Assembly: GCA_037893245.1 (NCBI GenBank)
Contig: JBAIAA010000452.1
Coordinates: 186,001 to 250,000, forward strand
Reading direction: 5' to 3'
Source of the DNA: Crossaster papposus
Taxonomy: Eukaryota; Echinodermata; Asteroidea; Velatida; Solasteridae
Length of the DNA stretch: 64,000 bases
Of this stretch, positions 24,902 through 32,826 are shown piece after piece. A program made the translations under genes and the position numbers. Every line of letters begins with the position of its first letter. Positions within the stretch are counted from its first letter, which is position 1. Under the pieces are notes generated by a model. It was not told the origin of the DNA. It saw only the letters and a list, made by a program, of their open reading frames with translations, and did no database searches.

Positions 24902-26659
24902 AAAATAATTAACAGTGTACTACTCAGTAATCCACAATCTAAAATAACAAAGATTGATTCAGAAGGTGTTCTTATTGATGATCCAAAACATATTGCTAAC
25001 TTATTTAATAATTTCTTTTCTAATATTGGCAAAAATCTTTGTGATGCAATTCCTGATAATAACTATACATTTTCAGAATATTTAATAAGTCCTAATCCCA
25101 AGTCAATTTTTTTCTCCCCCGTTACAGAAGAAGAGATTATTGATGTAGTAAGTAAACTGTCAAATAAGAAGTGTGCAGGGGTTGATCTAATTAACAGTTT
25201 ATTGATTAAGGAAGTGATCCAGGCCATCTCCCAGCCTCTAACACATATTATAAATCTGTCTATTTCTACGGGTGTAGTACCAGAAGCCATGAAGATTGCT
25301 AGGATCACTCCTGTCTTCAAGAGTGGTAATAATAACTATGTCAACAATTATAGACCGATTTCTGTTCTCACTTCCTTTTCCAAAATTATGGAACGTATAA
25401 TTTATAATCGTATGATGCATTTCTTAGACAAATACAACGTACTCTCGGATAATCAATATGGGTTTAGAGAAAAACATTCAACGTCACATGCTATTATTCA
25501 TTTAATTGATAAAATAACTAATGATTTAGACATTTCATCTACTACAATCGGCATATTCCTGGACCTCTCCAAGGCATTTGATACAGTTAATCATGAAATA
25601 CTTTTGTCTAAACTCGACCATTACGGCATCAGAGGAATTGCCTTGGAGTGGTTCAGGAGTTACCTTCAAAATCGTAAACAATGTGTGTGCATAAATGGTA
25701 TTCAGTCTTCATTTTGCAAAATCACCCACGGTGTGCCCCAAGGGTCTATCTTAGGGCCCCTTTTATTTTCGATATATATTAATGATTTTGATAAATCTTC
25801 TGACCTGTTTTCTTTCATTCTTTTTGCAGATGACAGTAACTTATTTTATAGTCATAGTGACGTGAACACACTTTTTGACACAGTTAATGATGAACTTAAT
25901 CAAGTCTCTAAATGGATTAAAGCAAATAAGTTAACTATAAATGTAAAGAAAACTAACTTTATGTTGTTTAGTAATAAACCATGTAATCTCACGCCTGACC
26001 TTTTTATAGACAATACTATAATTACAAAAACTGACTCTATCCAATTTTTAGGAGTGTATATTGACAAAGATCTCAACTGGAAAAAACATATTAATCATAT
26101 TTGCTTAGTCATATCAAGAAATATAGGAATTATATGTAAGCTTAAAGCATTCTTTCCTCGGGATATTTTGATGACATTATATAATACCTTAGTCCTACCA
26201 TACTTAACATATGGTATACTTGTATGGGGTAATTGTGGTATTGGACAGATAGGTAGAATACTTAAACTACAAAAAAAGGTTCTGCGTATAATTAACTTTA
26301 CTTCTTTTCAAGAACATAGTAATCCTCTTTTTTATCAATGTAAAACATTAAAAGTCAGTGATATTTATTATTCCCAGCTAGGTACCCTCATGCATCAAGT
26401 GAATAATACTACTAACGTACCTAAATATATTAATTCAATGTTCATAAACAATGATAAAATTCATCACCATTTTACAAGACAGTTTAGTGAATTTCATCGT
26501 TCCACTGTACGTACTAAACTTGCAACCAAAACAGTTAAGCATGAGGGTCCTAAGCTGTGGAACTCGTTGGACATTTCCTTAAAAAGTACATCCAGCCTGT
26601 CTCTCTTTAAATGTAACTACAAGAAATATTTGTTAAATAATTATTTGGAAGAAGATTAG
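24902..26659 (+). CDS. LINE reverse transcriptase, C-terminal 585 residues (5'-truncated ORF2)
   Basis: This is the reverse transcriptase that copies LINE RNA onto nicked target DNA. The frame is uninterrupted to a TAG at 26,657. It is open for 12 further codons upstream in satellite DNA; numbering below counts those 12. The N-terminal part holds the pre-RT region (FFSNIG). RT motifs follow in order: YRPISVL near 162, NQYGFREKHST near 196, motif A LDLSKAFD at 232-239, VPQGSILGPL at 290-299, catalytic FADD at 320-323 and FLGVYID at 394-400. A thumb/C-terminal region with LPYLTYGILVWG comes next. The APE endonuclease and first ORF are absent, and there is no native start, so this copy should be immobile. 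The lack of stops over 585 codons suggests a recent insertion. Motif wording fits the CR1/L2/Jockey group (established family features); clade placement needs a tree. Confidence 0.92.
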   Translation, partial: KIINSVLLSNPQSKITKIDSEGVLIDDPKHIANLFNNFFSNIGKNLCDAIPDNNYTFSEYLISPNPKSIFFSPVTEEEIIDVVSKLSNKKCAGVDLINSLLIKEVIQAISQPLTHIINLSISTGVVPEAMKIARITPVFKSGNNNYVNNYRPISVLTSFSKIMERIIYNRMMHFLDKYNVLSDNQYGFREKHSTSHAIIHLIDKITNDLDISSTTIGIFLDLSKAFDTVNHEILLSKLDHYGIRGIALEWFRSYLQNRKQCVCINGIQSSFCKITHGVPQGSILGPLLFSIYINDFDKSSDLFSFILFADDSNLFYSHSDVNTLFDTVNDELNQVSKWIKANKLTINVKKTNFMLFSNKPCNLTPDLFIDNTIITKTDSIQFLGVYIDKDLNWKKHINHICLVISRNIGIICKLKAFFPRDILMTLYNTLVLPYLTYGILVWGNCGIGQIGRILKLQKKVLRIINFTSFQEHSNPLFYQCKTLKVSDIYYSQLGTLMHQVNNTTNVPKYINSMFINNDKIHHHFTRQFSEFHRSTVRTKLATKTVKHEGPKLWNSLDISLKSTSSLSLFKCNYKKYLLNNYLEED

Positions 26660-26900
26660 CTCTCACAGGGTCGCGGGTCACAGGTTTTGTTTGTAAGTTC
26701 CTTATTTTTGTGTGAATAATCGTGTTAACTTAATAACTGTTTTGTCTTAATGTGTAAGTTGTGTGTATATGTATGTGGGGGGCCCCTACTCGACAAGCTC
26801 TGCTTCTTAGGGACCCCCTTCCACATTTATCCTAAATTAAGTGGTGTTTGCTTATTGTGTAACGTTATGTGGAGAATAAAGTGAATTGAATTGAATTGAA
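26660..26900 (+). other. LINE 3' UTR with AATAAA (26,875-26,880) and (TTGAA)n tail
   Basis: After the stop codon come 241 bp without a frame. They include a GGGGGGCCCC run near 26,777 and, close to the end, GAGAATAAAGTGAATTGAA. AATAAA at 26,875-26,880 may be a polyadenylation signal. The terminal TTGAA units (about 26,883-26,900) abut the satellite. Such pentamer tails are the usual 3' recognition and priming end of non-L1 LINEs. Confidence 0.8.
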
Positions 26901-27936
26901 TTGTTAGTATTTTATTTCGATTTTCTGAAAAATTTAACGTTAACACACGCGTTTCAAATTCGCCATAGGTTTGTGCACACAATCCCCGCCCACAAATAAG
27001 GGCATGAAGGAAAGCATGCCCCGGGAAGGGGCTGGGTGTTAGGAGATAGAGGGGGGCCTCCAGGAATGGCAACATTAGCAATTTGACCCGGGGCATGCTT
27101 TGTTAGTATTTTATTTCGATTTTCTGAAAATTGTAACGTTAACACACGCGTTTCAAATTCGCCATAGGTTTGTGCACACAATCCCCGCCCACAAATAAGG
27201 GCATGAAGGAAAGCATGCCCCGGGAAGGGGCTGGGTGTTAGGAGATAGAGGGGGGCCTCCAGGAAATGCAAAATTAGCAATTTGACCCGGGGCATGCTTT
27301 GTTAGTATTTTATTTCGATTTTCTGAAAATGTTAACGTTAACACACGCGTTTCAAATTCGCCATAGGTTTGTGCACACAATCCCCGCCCACAAATAAGGG
27401 CATGAAGGAAAGCATGCCCCGGGAAGGGGCTGTGTGTTAGGAGATAGAGGGGGCCTCCAGGAATGGCAAAATTAGCAATTTGACCCTGGGCATGCTTTGT
27501 TAGTATTTTATTTCGATTTTCTGAAAAATTTAACGTTAACACACGCGTTTCAAATTCGCCATAGGTTTGTGCACACAATCCCCGCCCACAAATAAGGGCA
27601 TGAAGGAAAGCATGCCCCGGGAAGGGGCTGGGTGTTAGGAGATAGAGGGGGGCCTCCAGGAATGGCAAAATTAGCAATTTGACCAGGGGCATGCTTTGTT
27701 AGTATTTTATTTCGATTTTCTGAAAAATTTTACGTTAACACACGCGTTTCAAATTCGCCATAGGTTTGTGCACACAATCCCCGCCCACAAATAAGGGCAT
27801 GAAGGAAAGCATGCCCCGGGAAGGGGCTGGGTGTTAGGAGATAGAGGGGGGCCTCCAGGAATGGCAAAATTAGCAATTTGACCCGGGGCATGCTTTGTTA
27901 GTATTTTATTTCGATCTTCTGAAAATTTTAACGTTA
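26901..27936. repeat. 199-bp satellite, block B (about 5 monomers)
   Basis: This short stretch separates the two inserts. Its monomers match, in order, those downstream of the empty LINE site near 33.0-33.5 kb (GCAACATTAG, then AAATGCAAAATT, then GGGGCTGTGTG). They then match those at 23.7-24.1 kb (GACCAGGGGC, then CTTCTGAAAATTTTAACG). One monomer has GAGGGGGCC, two G shorter than usual. The last three bases (TTA, 27,934-27,936) are one copy of the next element's target duplication. Confidence 0.95.
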
Positions 27937-28040
27937 TAGTGCAGCTGCTAAGGTAACAATTGTGCACTTTGTGGTAAAAGCATGAAATTTGCCATGGTGC
28001 TTGGTATTGGGCTAAATATCATTTTTAGACGTGGACCCAC
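27937..28040 (+). repeat. Left terminal inverted repeat
   Basis: Three blocks pair with the right end: 27,937-27,953 (one mismatch in 17), 27,956-27,987 (one mismatch in 32, around AATTGTGCA and GGTAAAAGCATGAAA) and 28,022-28,040 (TTTTTAGACGTGGACCCAC, exact). The stretches between blocks are diverged in sequence and length, so the ends have drifted apart since the element was active. Confidence 0.88.
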
Positions 28041-28051
28041 GTTGGGTCTCA

Positions 28052-28419
28052 CCTATTTGGGGGCGGAGCTGCATTTGCATAAAATGGGGGGTCTCAAATG
28101 TAAACAATGATAAAACTTATTCTAGAATTGAAAGATTGTAAATTTTTTGGCAATAAATATAAGCTTGAACAGCATAATAATTGTTTTGGTAATATTAAAA
28201 GTCAAAAATTGCCCTTTTGTGGGCGGAGTTTCGATATTCCTAAAAGTGGGCGTCCTTATTTTAACAAAATTGTATCTTTGTGCATTATCACTATTATTTG
28301 TTCATTAATGTTACTCAAATAGGCACAGAATAAATGGAAATTGATCACAAATGAAACTTCTCTTATTATACCCCCCTTTTGTGGGTGGGGCTAGATTTTT
28401 AAACACTAGGAGACACGCC
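28052..28419 (+). repeat. Left subterminal motif, three copies about 160 bp apart
   Basis: Related G-rich motifs (TTTGTGGGCGGAGTT, then A/T-rich bases, then TAAAAGTGGG or similar) start near 28,052, 28,212 and 28,371. The intervals are A/T-rich with little further similarity. No convincing gene lies in this arm; the 71-codon frame at 28,107-28,322 shows no recognisable features. Confidence 0.65.
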
Positions 28420-28520
28420 TTAATATGGGTACATGTATGCATGTCTATCTATCTAGCCTTTATGTCATTCCACTGCAGAAGGAAGGCCTCGTCATCACCA
28501 TTCCACCTTGATCTTTCATC

Positions 28521-28820
28521 GTTTTTCGTTCGTTCGTTCGGTTTTTTTTATAGCGCTTTAGACTCCCACAGTGTGGGTGTATCAAAGCGCTTTACAACTA
28601 TTATCCCTGTTCACCAGGAACGAGACCATTTCTGCAGCAGCTCAAGATCAGCGCATGTGGTCTTTACCTTCACAGGTACCCATTACTCCTGGGTGGAGAG
28701 AGGCAATTGTAGCAAAGTGTCTTGCCCAAGAACACAAGCACCATGTTCCCTGCCAGGGTTCGAACCCACGTACCACCGTACAGGAGTCAAACACGGTAAC
28801 AACTGGACCACAGTGCCCCA
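28521..28820 (-). mobile_element. 300-bp tRNA-headed SINE inserted in the RTE coding region
   Basis: Read on the - strand, a tRNA-like head starts GGGGCACTGTGG. It has an A-box-like TGGTCCAGTTGT (28,801-28,812 region) and a perfect B box GGTTCGAACCC (28,756-28,767). The body includes CTTGGGCAAGACACTTTG, a motif shared by many SINEs and LINE 3' ends of aquatic animals. The 3' part has a strong hairpin and ends in (GAAC)n near 28,527-28,540. Removing exactly 300 bp restores the RTE frame from ..RQAH to DERSRW.., which supports these ends. No clear target duplication flanks it. A short-repeat tail suggests mobilisation by a non-L1 LINE such as an L2-like partner. Confidence 0.85.
28552..28591 (-). 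other. SINE 3' hairpin
   Basis: On + the arms AGCGCTTT (28,552-28,559) and AAAGCGCT (28,584-28,591) are complementary, with an inner stem CCCACA/TGTGGG around the centre. Such stem-loops next to a short-repeat tail are typical of 3' ends recognised by CR1/L2-like reverse transcriptases. The flanking GTTCG units are the tail. Confidence 0.75.
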
Positions 28821-29129
28821 GTGTGCTTGTCGCATCCATTTAACGCTTCCAAATTCTCTGATGTCGTCCATTCAACGCCTACTTGGTCTGCCTCTTCGTC
28901 TCGTTTGTGGTCTTGGGGTCCAATCTGTTATACAATGTGTCCATCTGTTGTCATGATGCCTTGCAAGATGGCCTGCCCATCTCCATTTCTTTGTTTTTAT
29001 TTCCTGTATGATGTCCCTAGCATTTGTTTTCTTTCGTAAGTCCTCATTTCTGACCCTGTTCTTTTCTGTAACTTCTTCCATGATCCTCTCCATTGCTCTT
29101 TCTGTGACTCTATATGTTTCTTTTTCCAA
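28821..29129 (-). pseudogene. RTE pseudogene: C-terminal WAGH/GRP region
   Basis: The frame from 29,129 carries RAMERIM, NRVRNEDLR, KWRWAGHLARHHDNRW and RRRGRPSRR. It then has a TGA at 28,872-28,874 in place of the expected tryptophan, then MDDIREF and KWMRQAH up to the SINE junction at 28,820/28,821. This carboxy-terminal signature is seen in RTE-like elements of many animals. The single-base change in the TGG codon is inferred from the family pattern. Confidence 0.85.
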
Positions 29130-29479
29130 TTTCTAAGTTTCTGTCCCGTAGGATAGTACCAGAATTATTCATTAATTGAAGATCTGACTTTTTAGGGAGA
29201 GTGGGAGATCCTCGTCTCTGAGTATGATGCTGAGTTTCCCAAATTTCACCCAAGCTAACTGTATTCTTCTTTGCACTTCACCTGCCGTTTTGTTTTCAAG
29301 GGTGTTGTTTTTATATGTAGCTATTCACCTTCTCGATTGTCGTGCCATCAACTGTTATTGTATTGTCTTGTAGCTTGTTGCTCATCATTACCTTGGTCTT
29401 CTTGATGTTCATTTCGAGTCCTGCCTTTTACTCTCTGCACTCAACTTACGAATCATTATCTGCAGCTCCTAGGGATTAT

Positions 29480-30084
29480 GACTGACAAGCATGATGTCAT
29501 CTGCAAACCTTAAATGAGTCAGATGTTCCCCATTTATTGCAATTCCTTTCGATTGCCAATCCAGTTTGAGAGAAATTGGATCACCCTGTCTGGCACCTTT
29601 TAGGATTTTGAAAGCACTGGTGGTATATAGTATTTTTCAAATGAATTCTGGCACTGGGATCTTTGTAAATAGCTTTGATGAGACGGATATATTTGCCATT
29701 GCTGATCTGTTTCTCCAATGCATCAAGAAGTGACTGATGGTCTAAACTATCAGATGCTTTCTCATAGTCCACGAAGCCTATAGGCAGATGTTAAAACGAT
29801 ATTCTTTCGCCTTTTCAATTATCTGACGTAAGGTGTGTCGATGATCTGATGTTCTAAATCCTCCTCAGAAGCCTGCCTGTTCTTTTTGGCTGATTATCAT
29901 CAAGCTGTTTTTGGACTCTTGCAAGAAAGATTTTGGTAAAGACTTTGTACAGTGTCAAACTGACGGGTCTGTAATTCTTGATGTCTTTCATGTCCCCCTT
30001 TTTGAATAATACGATGACCTTAGATTTATTCCACTGGGTTGGAACTTGTTCCAGTTGAAGGATCCTGTTGAACAATTTTGTCAA
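29480..30084 (-). pseudogene. RTE pseudogene: reverse-transcriptase core
   Basis: From 30,084 a frame reads LFNRILQLEQVP, then VLFKKGDMKDIKNYRPVSL. A frameshift leads into SDHRHTLRQIIEKAKEY near 29,865-29,790. Another leads into motif A DYEKASDS at 29,746-29,769, where the usual F of KAFD is S. ARQGDPIS sits near 29,571-29,591 and FADDIML at about 29,487-29,507. At least three frame changes and several stops separate these motifs, so the domain is dead, but motif order and spacing are preserved. Confidence 0.87.
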
Positions 30085-30402
30085 TATCTTTAATAGTATC
30101 CTCCCAACTTTAAAATGTCAGAAGTTAACTGGTCCTCTCCAGAAGCCTTACCTTTCTTCATTTGGTCTAGAGCATTCTGTACTTCTTCCTTCATAATGGG
30201 TTGTACACTATCGGCCTTATTATCCCAGTCTTCTTCTGTTCTCCAATTTGGTCTATCAGTGTTGTACAGCTCTTTATAGAACTCTTCAATGTTTTTTTTA
30301 TGATTTTAGTTTTGTAAGTAACTCCCGTCCCATCTTTTGTTTTCAGTGATGATAACAGCTTTTTTCCTCCCTCTAGTTTTCTATTGATTATTTTTTGCCA
30401 TT

Positions 30403-31518
30403 TTAATTGCTCTCCAGCACCTCTTTCACCATTTTGGTTCTGTGTTGTCTCTTTTGCTGCCGTCTCATCTTGCGGATCGTCTTGTTTAATTCTGTATACT
30501 CGATCTGATTTCTCACTGATGTCTGTGTGAAGGGTTGTGATCTTTTTTCATTCAACTTTCGGATCTCTTCTGTGCAACCACTTGTGGCGTTTACCTTCTC
30601 TTTTTGACCTTTAGATAGCTTCTGTGCTTCCTTCATGATAATGCTGGTGACTTGCTCATATGCAACATAAATTGGATCATCCTCTACAGAGTCTTCAAGA
30701 AGTAAGAATCTATTCTTTAGTTCAAGCTGCAATTGGTGTTGCTTGTCGGAAAGCTTTTCCAGATCAATATGTCTTTTCTTTGACTGCTTCATTCTTATAA
30801 TCCTTTCCATCTTCGTATTAATCCGTACTATTGCTCTGACGAATGTATGATCACTGCCTGTGTCAACCGTTGGTATAACCTCCACATCCATTAAGTTTCT
30901 TTTGTGGTCAGTGATGATATAGTCTATCAAGTTATGGGTTGCTGCATTTTGACTTTCCCATGTCCAATATCTATCTTTTGGTTTCTCAAAGCATGTATTG
31001 CCAATTCACAGGTTTCTACTTGCAACATATTCCAGAAGCCTTCTCTCGTTCCGGTTATCTGTCCCAAATGGGCTTACACCTTTCTTGTTCTCATCTTTTC
31101 TCTTTCCCACCTTTGCGTTTAGGTCTCCCATAAGTATGGTAAAGGATACACATTCAGTTGTCATTATCCGGTCTATGCCAGTGTAGAGATCTTCCACTGC
31201 TTCATCATCATAAGATGTAGTGGGTGCATAAACTTGAATAATCTTCATTGCGTGTTGCTTGTTGATTTGTAATTTCAAATACGCAAACCTGTCTGATACT
31301 TCTTTATATTTCAGTACATTATTTTCAATGTCCTTATTAACCAGAAATCCAACTCCGTTGAGTCCCCGTTTCGTTGCAGAAGTTGTGAATAATGTATGGC
31401 CACACCCACGTAGCTTGATTGGTCTTCGTGTTTCTGCGAGCCGTATTATGTGCAACTTCACGTTCTCTACTTCTTCAAGGAGGGTGTCTAGGTCTTCTTC
31501 TGACTTCAGTGTTCTCAT
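30403..31518 (-). pseudogene. RTE pseudogene: APE-type endonuclease region
   Basis: From 31,518 the frame shows MRTL, catalytic-type ETRR at residues 29-32, GVGFLVNK near 55, VYAPT at 96-100, GDLNAKVG at 131-138 and NRNERR near 155. A TGA at 31,006-31,008 interrupts it. The same frame continues (IGNT, then WTWES) to IDYIITDH and the terminal SDH triplet at residues 26-28 counted from 30,930. A lysine/arginine-rich linker follows, ending at the stop at 30,403. These are the standard motifs of the apurinic-like endonuclease of RTE and other LINEs. One stop is the only visible break in the nuclease domain. Confidence 0.88.
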
Positions 31519-31835
31519 ATTATAGGTGCAAATACATAAATCCGTGTGGTTCCTGGTGATGCTTTTTTCAGAGCTGACTCTTCCTTGCTGGTTTGGACCC
31601 AGCTCGTCATACTTTTGCTCGACACCAGAAGGATCACCATTTACCGGTTTCCTAGCTCTACCTGTTGAGCTGGGCCCGTTATGGTCATGGGCGTTACAGC
31701 CGGCCTCTTTTTTGTCTAGTTTCCATGTTGATGAAGGTTAATTGCCTACTCTACGCACTGGCAAGATAAATTGGTAGAGGCTGGATGAACTCCTTGGACT
31801 CCTGCCCGATCTAAAGGAGCTCTTAAGTCAGACCT

Positions 31836-32100
31836 TGGTCTTAAAAAACCAAACATATACAAATCAAGCTGAAAAACGGAAAATCATGCCTCCCACTTTT
31901 CAAAAATGTAACTCCGCCCATAAAAGGGGCAGAAATAAACCAAACTATTGATTTCAAAAGGATCATTATACTGTTATTATGTATTACAGTCATAAAATGT
32001 GCATGAAAAAAACTTAATATTGTAATAATGTCAATGTTTTTATCCCCCCCCCCCACTTTTAGAAAACAAAGCCCCGCCCCTAAAATGGGCAAGATCCGAG
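31836..32100 (-). repeat. Right subterminal arm with two motif copies
   Basis: Inverted counterparts of the left-arm motif lie at about 31,889-31,930 (ACTCCGCCCATAAAAGGGG) and 32,044-32,090 (GCCCCGCCCCTAAAATGGGC), about 155-160 bp apart. An 11-C run sits at 32,044-32,054. No gene is visible. Confidence 0.65.
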
Positions 32101-32215
32101 GTGGGTCCACGTCTAAAAACGACATTTAGGGTATATATAACAACTGTAGAAAGTTTCATGCTTTTACCACAAAATGCACAATTGTCCCACATTATGGGCC
32201 TTAGCAGCTGGACTA
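32101..32215 (-). repeat. Right terminal inverted repeat
   Basis: Blocks at 32,101-32,119, 32,154-32,185 and 32,199-32,215 pair with the left end. This copy has about 12 extra bases (around CCCATAATGTGG) between the outermost and next blocks. The final bases GGACTA abut the TTA duplication. Confidence 0.88.
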
Positions 32216-32826
32216 TTAACACACGCGTTTCAAATTCGCCATAGGTTTGTGCACACAATCCCCGGCCACAAATAAGGGCATGAAGGAAAGCATGCCCCGG
32301 GAAGGGGCTGGGTGTTAGGAGATAGAGGGGGGCCTCCAGGAATGGCAACATTAGCAATTTGACCCGGGGCATGCTTTGTTAGTATTTTATTTCGATTTTC
32401 TGAAAATTGTAACGTTAACACACGCGTTTCAAATTCGCCATAGGTTTGTGCACACAATCCCCGCCCACAAATAAGGGCATGAAGGAAAGCATGCCCCGGG
32501 AAGGGGCTGGGTGTTAGGAGATAGAGGGGGGCCTCCAGGAAATGCAAAATTAGCAATTTGACCCGGGGCATGCTTTGTTAGTATTTTATTTCGATTTTCT
32601 GAAAATTTTAACGTTAACACACGCGTTTCAAATTCGCCATAGGTTTGTGCACACAATCCCCGCCCACAAATAAGGGCATAAAGAAAAGCATGCCCCGGGA
32701 AGGGGCTGGGTGTTAGGAGATAGAGGGGGGCCTCCAGGAATGGCAAAATTAGCAATTTGACCCGGGGCATGCTTTGTTAGTATTTTATTTCGATTTTCTG
32801 AAAATTTTAACGTTAACACTCGCGTT

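Larger units (their letters stand above)
24901..26900 (+). mobile_element. 5'-truncated CR1/L2-like LINE inserted in the satellite
   Basis: The 2,000-bp insert splits satellite sequence CATGCTTTG / TTGTTAGTATT. TTG occurs on both sides (24,898-24,900 and 26,901-26,903), read as a 3-bp target duplication or junction microhomology. The element keeps a reverse-transcriptase ORF, a 241-bp 3' UTR, AATAAA and a (TTGAA)n end. It lacks the 5' part that would encode the endonuclease, as is usual for target-primed insertions. A short-repeat 3' end rather than poly(A) fits the CR1/L2/Jockey assemblage; the exact clade cannot be fixed by eye. A paralogous uninterrupted site lies at 32,973-32,975. Confidence 0.92.
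28449..31737 (-). pseudogene. RTE-type endonuclease/reverse-transcriptase polyprotein, broken
   Basis: The ancestral product nicks target DNA and reverse-transcribes the LINE RNA. The frame is open from 31,737 and in frame through CTYNMRTL to the endonuclease. Lesions include an in-frame TGA at 31,006-31,008, a stop at 30,403, several frameshifts around 30.3-29.2 kb, and a TGA at 28,872-28,874 where the conserved GRP..RW tryptophan (TGG) is expected. The SINE at 28,521-28,820 then splits the last codons. After the SINE the original frame resumes (RWNGDDEAFLLQWND) to the natural stop at 28,449. The combined pattern (NVRT-like start, GDLNAKVG, SDH, DYEKA, QGDPIS, FADD, WAGH, RGRP) is characteristic of RTE/BovB-like LINEs. 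No functional protein is possible. Confidence 0.88.
28443..31835 (-). mobile_element. RTE-type LINE, nearly full length, decayed (right boundary approximate)
   Basis: Read on the - strand, the element runs from an N-terminal leader through APE endonuclease and RT to a C-terminal WAGH..GRP domain. It ends with a stop (28,449-28,451) followed almost at once by a short (TAGA)n-like tail. Without the 300-bp SINE it is about 3.1 kb, the usual size for the RTE clade, which also typically has a very short 3' UTR. The 3' edge is placed at the TCTATCTATCTAG motif. The 5' edge near 31,835 is a guess from where recognisable arm sequence resumes. I could not identify a target duplication. Confidence 0.85.
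27937..32215. mobile_element. 4.28-kb terminal-inverted-repeat element with nested LINE and SINE
   Basis: The element starts TAGTGCAGCTGCTAAGG and ends with the inverse of TAGTCCAGCTGCTAAGG. It is flanked by TTA at 27,934-27,936 and 32,216-32,218. The unoccupied paralogous site at 24,117-24,119 reads ACGTTAACAC with one TTA, which confirms the boundaries. No transposase is visible; the interior is a decayed RTE LINE and a SINE. Removing them leaves under 1 kb of non-coding arms, so the core is probably a non-autonomous or foldback-like DNA element. A TTA duplication is compatible with PIF/Harbinger-type transposition, but the end sequence is not diagnostic and I leave it unclassified. Confidence 0.88.

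Noticed and set aside
28756..28819. Stand-alone tRNA gene
   Set aside because: The B box and head fit a tRNA, but the A box is imperfect, the cloverleaf is not convincing, and the sequence continues into a SINE body and tail.
28351..28956. 201-codon + strand frame
   Set aside because: It runs antisense across the SINE and the RTE C-terminus, which have clear - strand identities, and shows no domain of its own.
27937..32215. Polinton/Maverick or viral insertion, because of long inverted repeats
   Set aside because: The TSD is 3 bp rather than 6, the length is far too short, and no polymerase, integrase or capsid sequence is present; the interior is a LINE and a SINE.
32040..32372. 110-codon - strand frame across the right end of the terminal-repeat element
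   Set aside because: It joins satellite to transposon end by chance and has no coding features.
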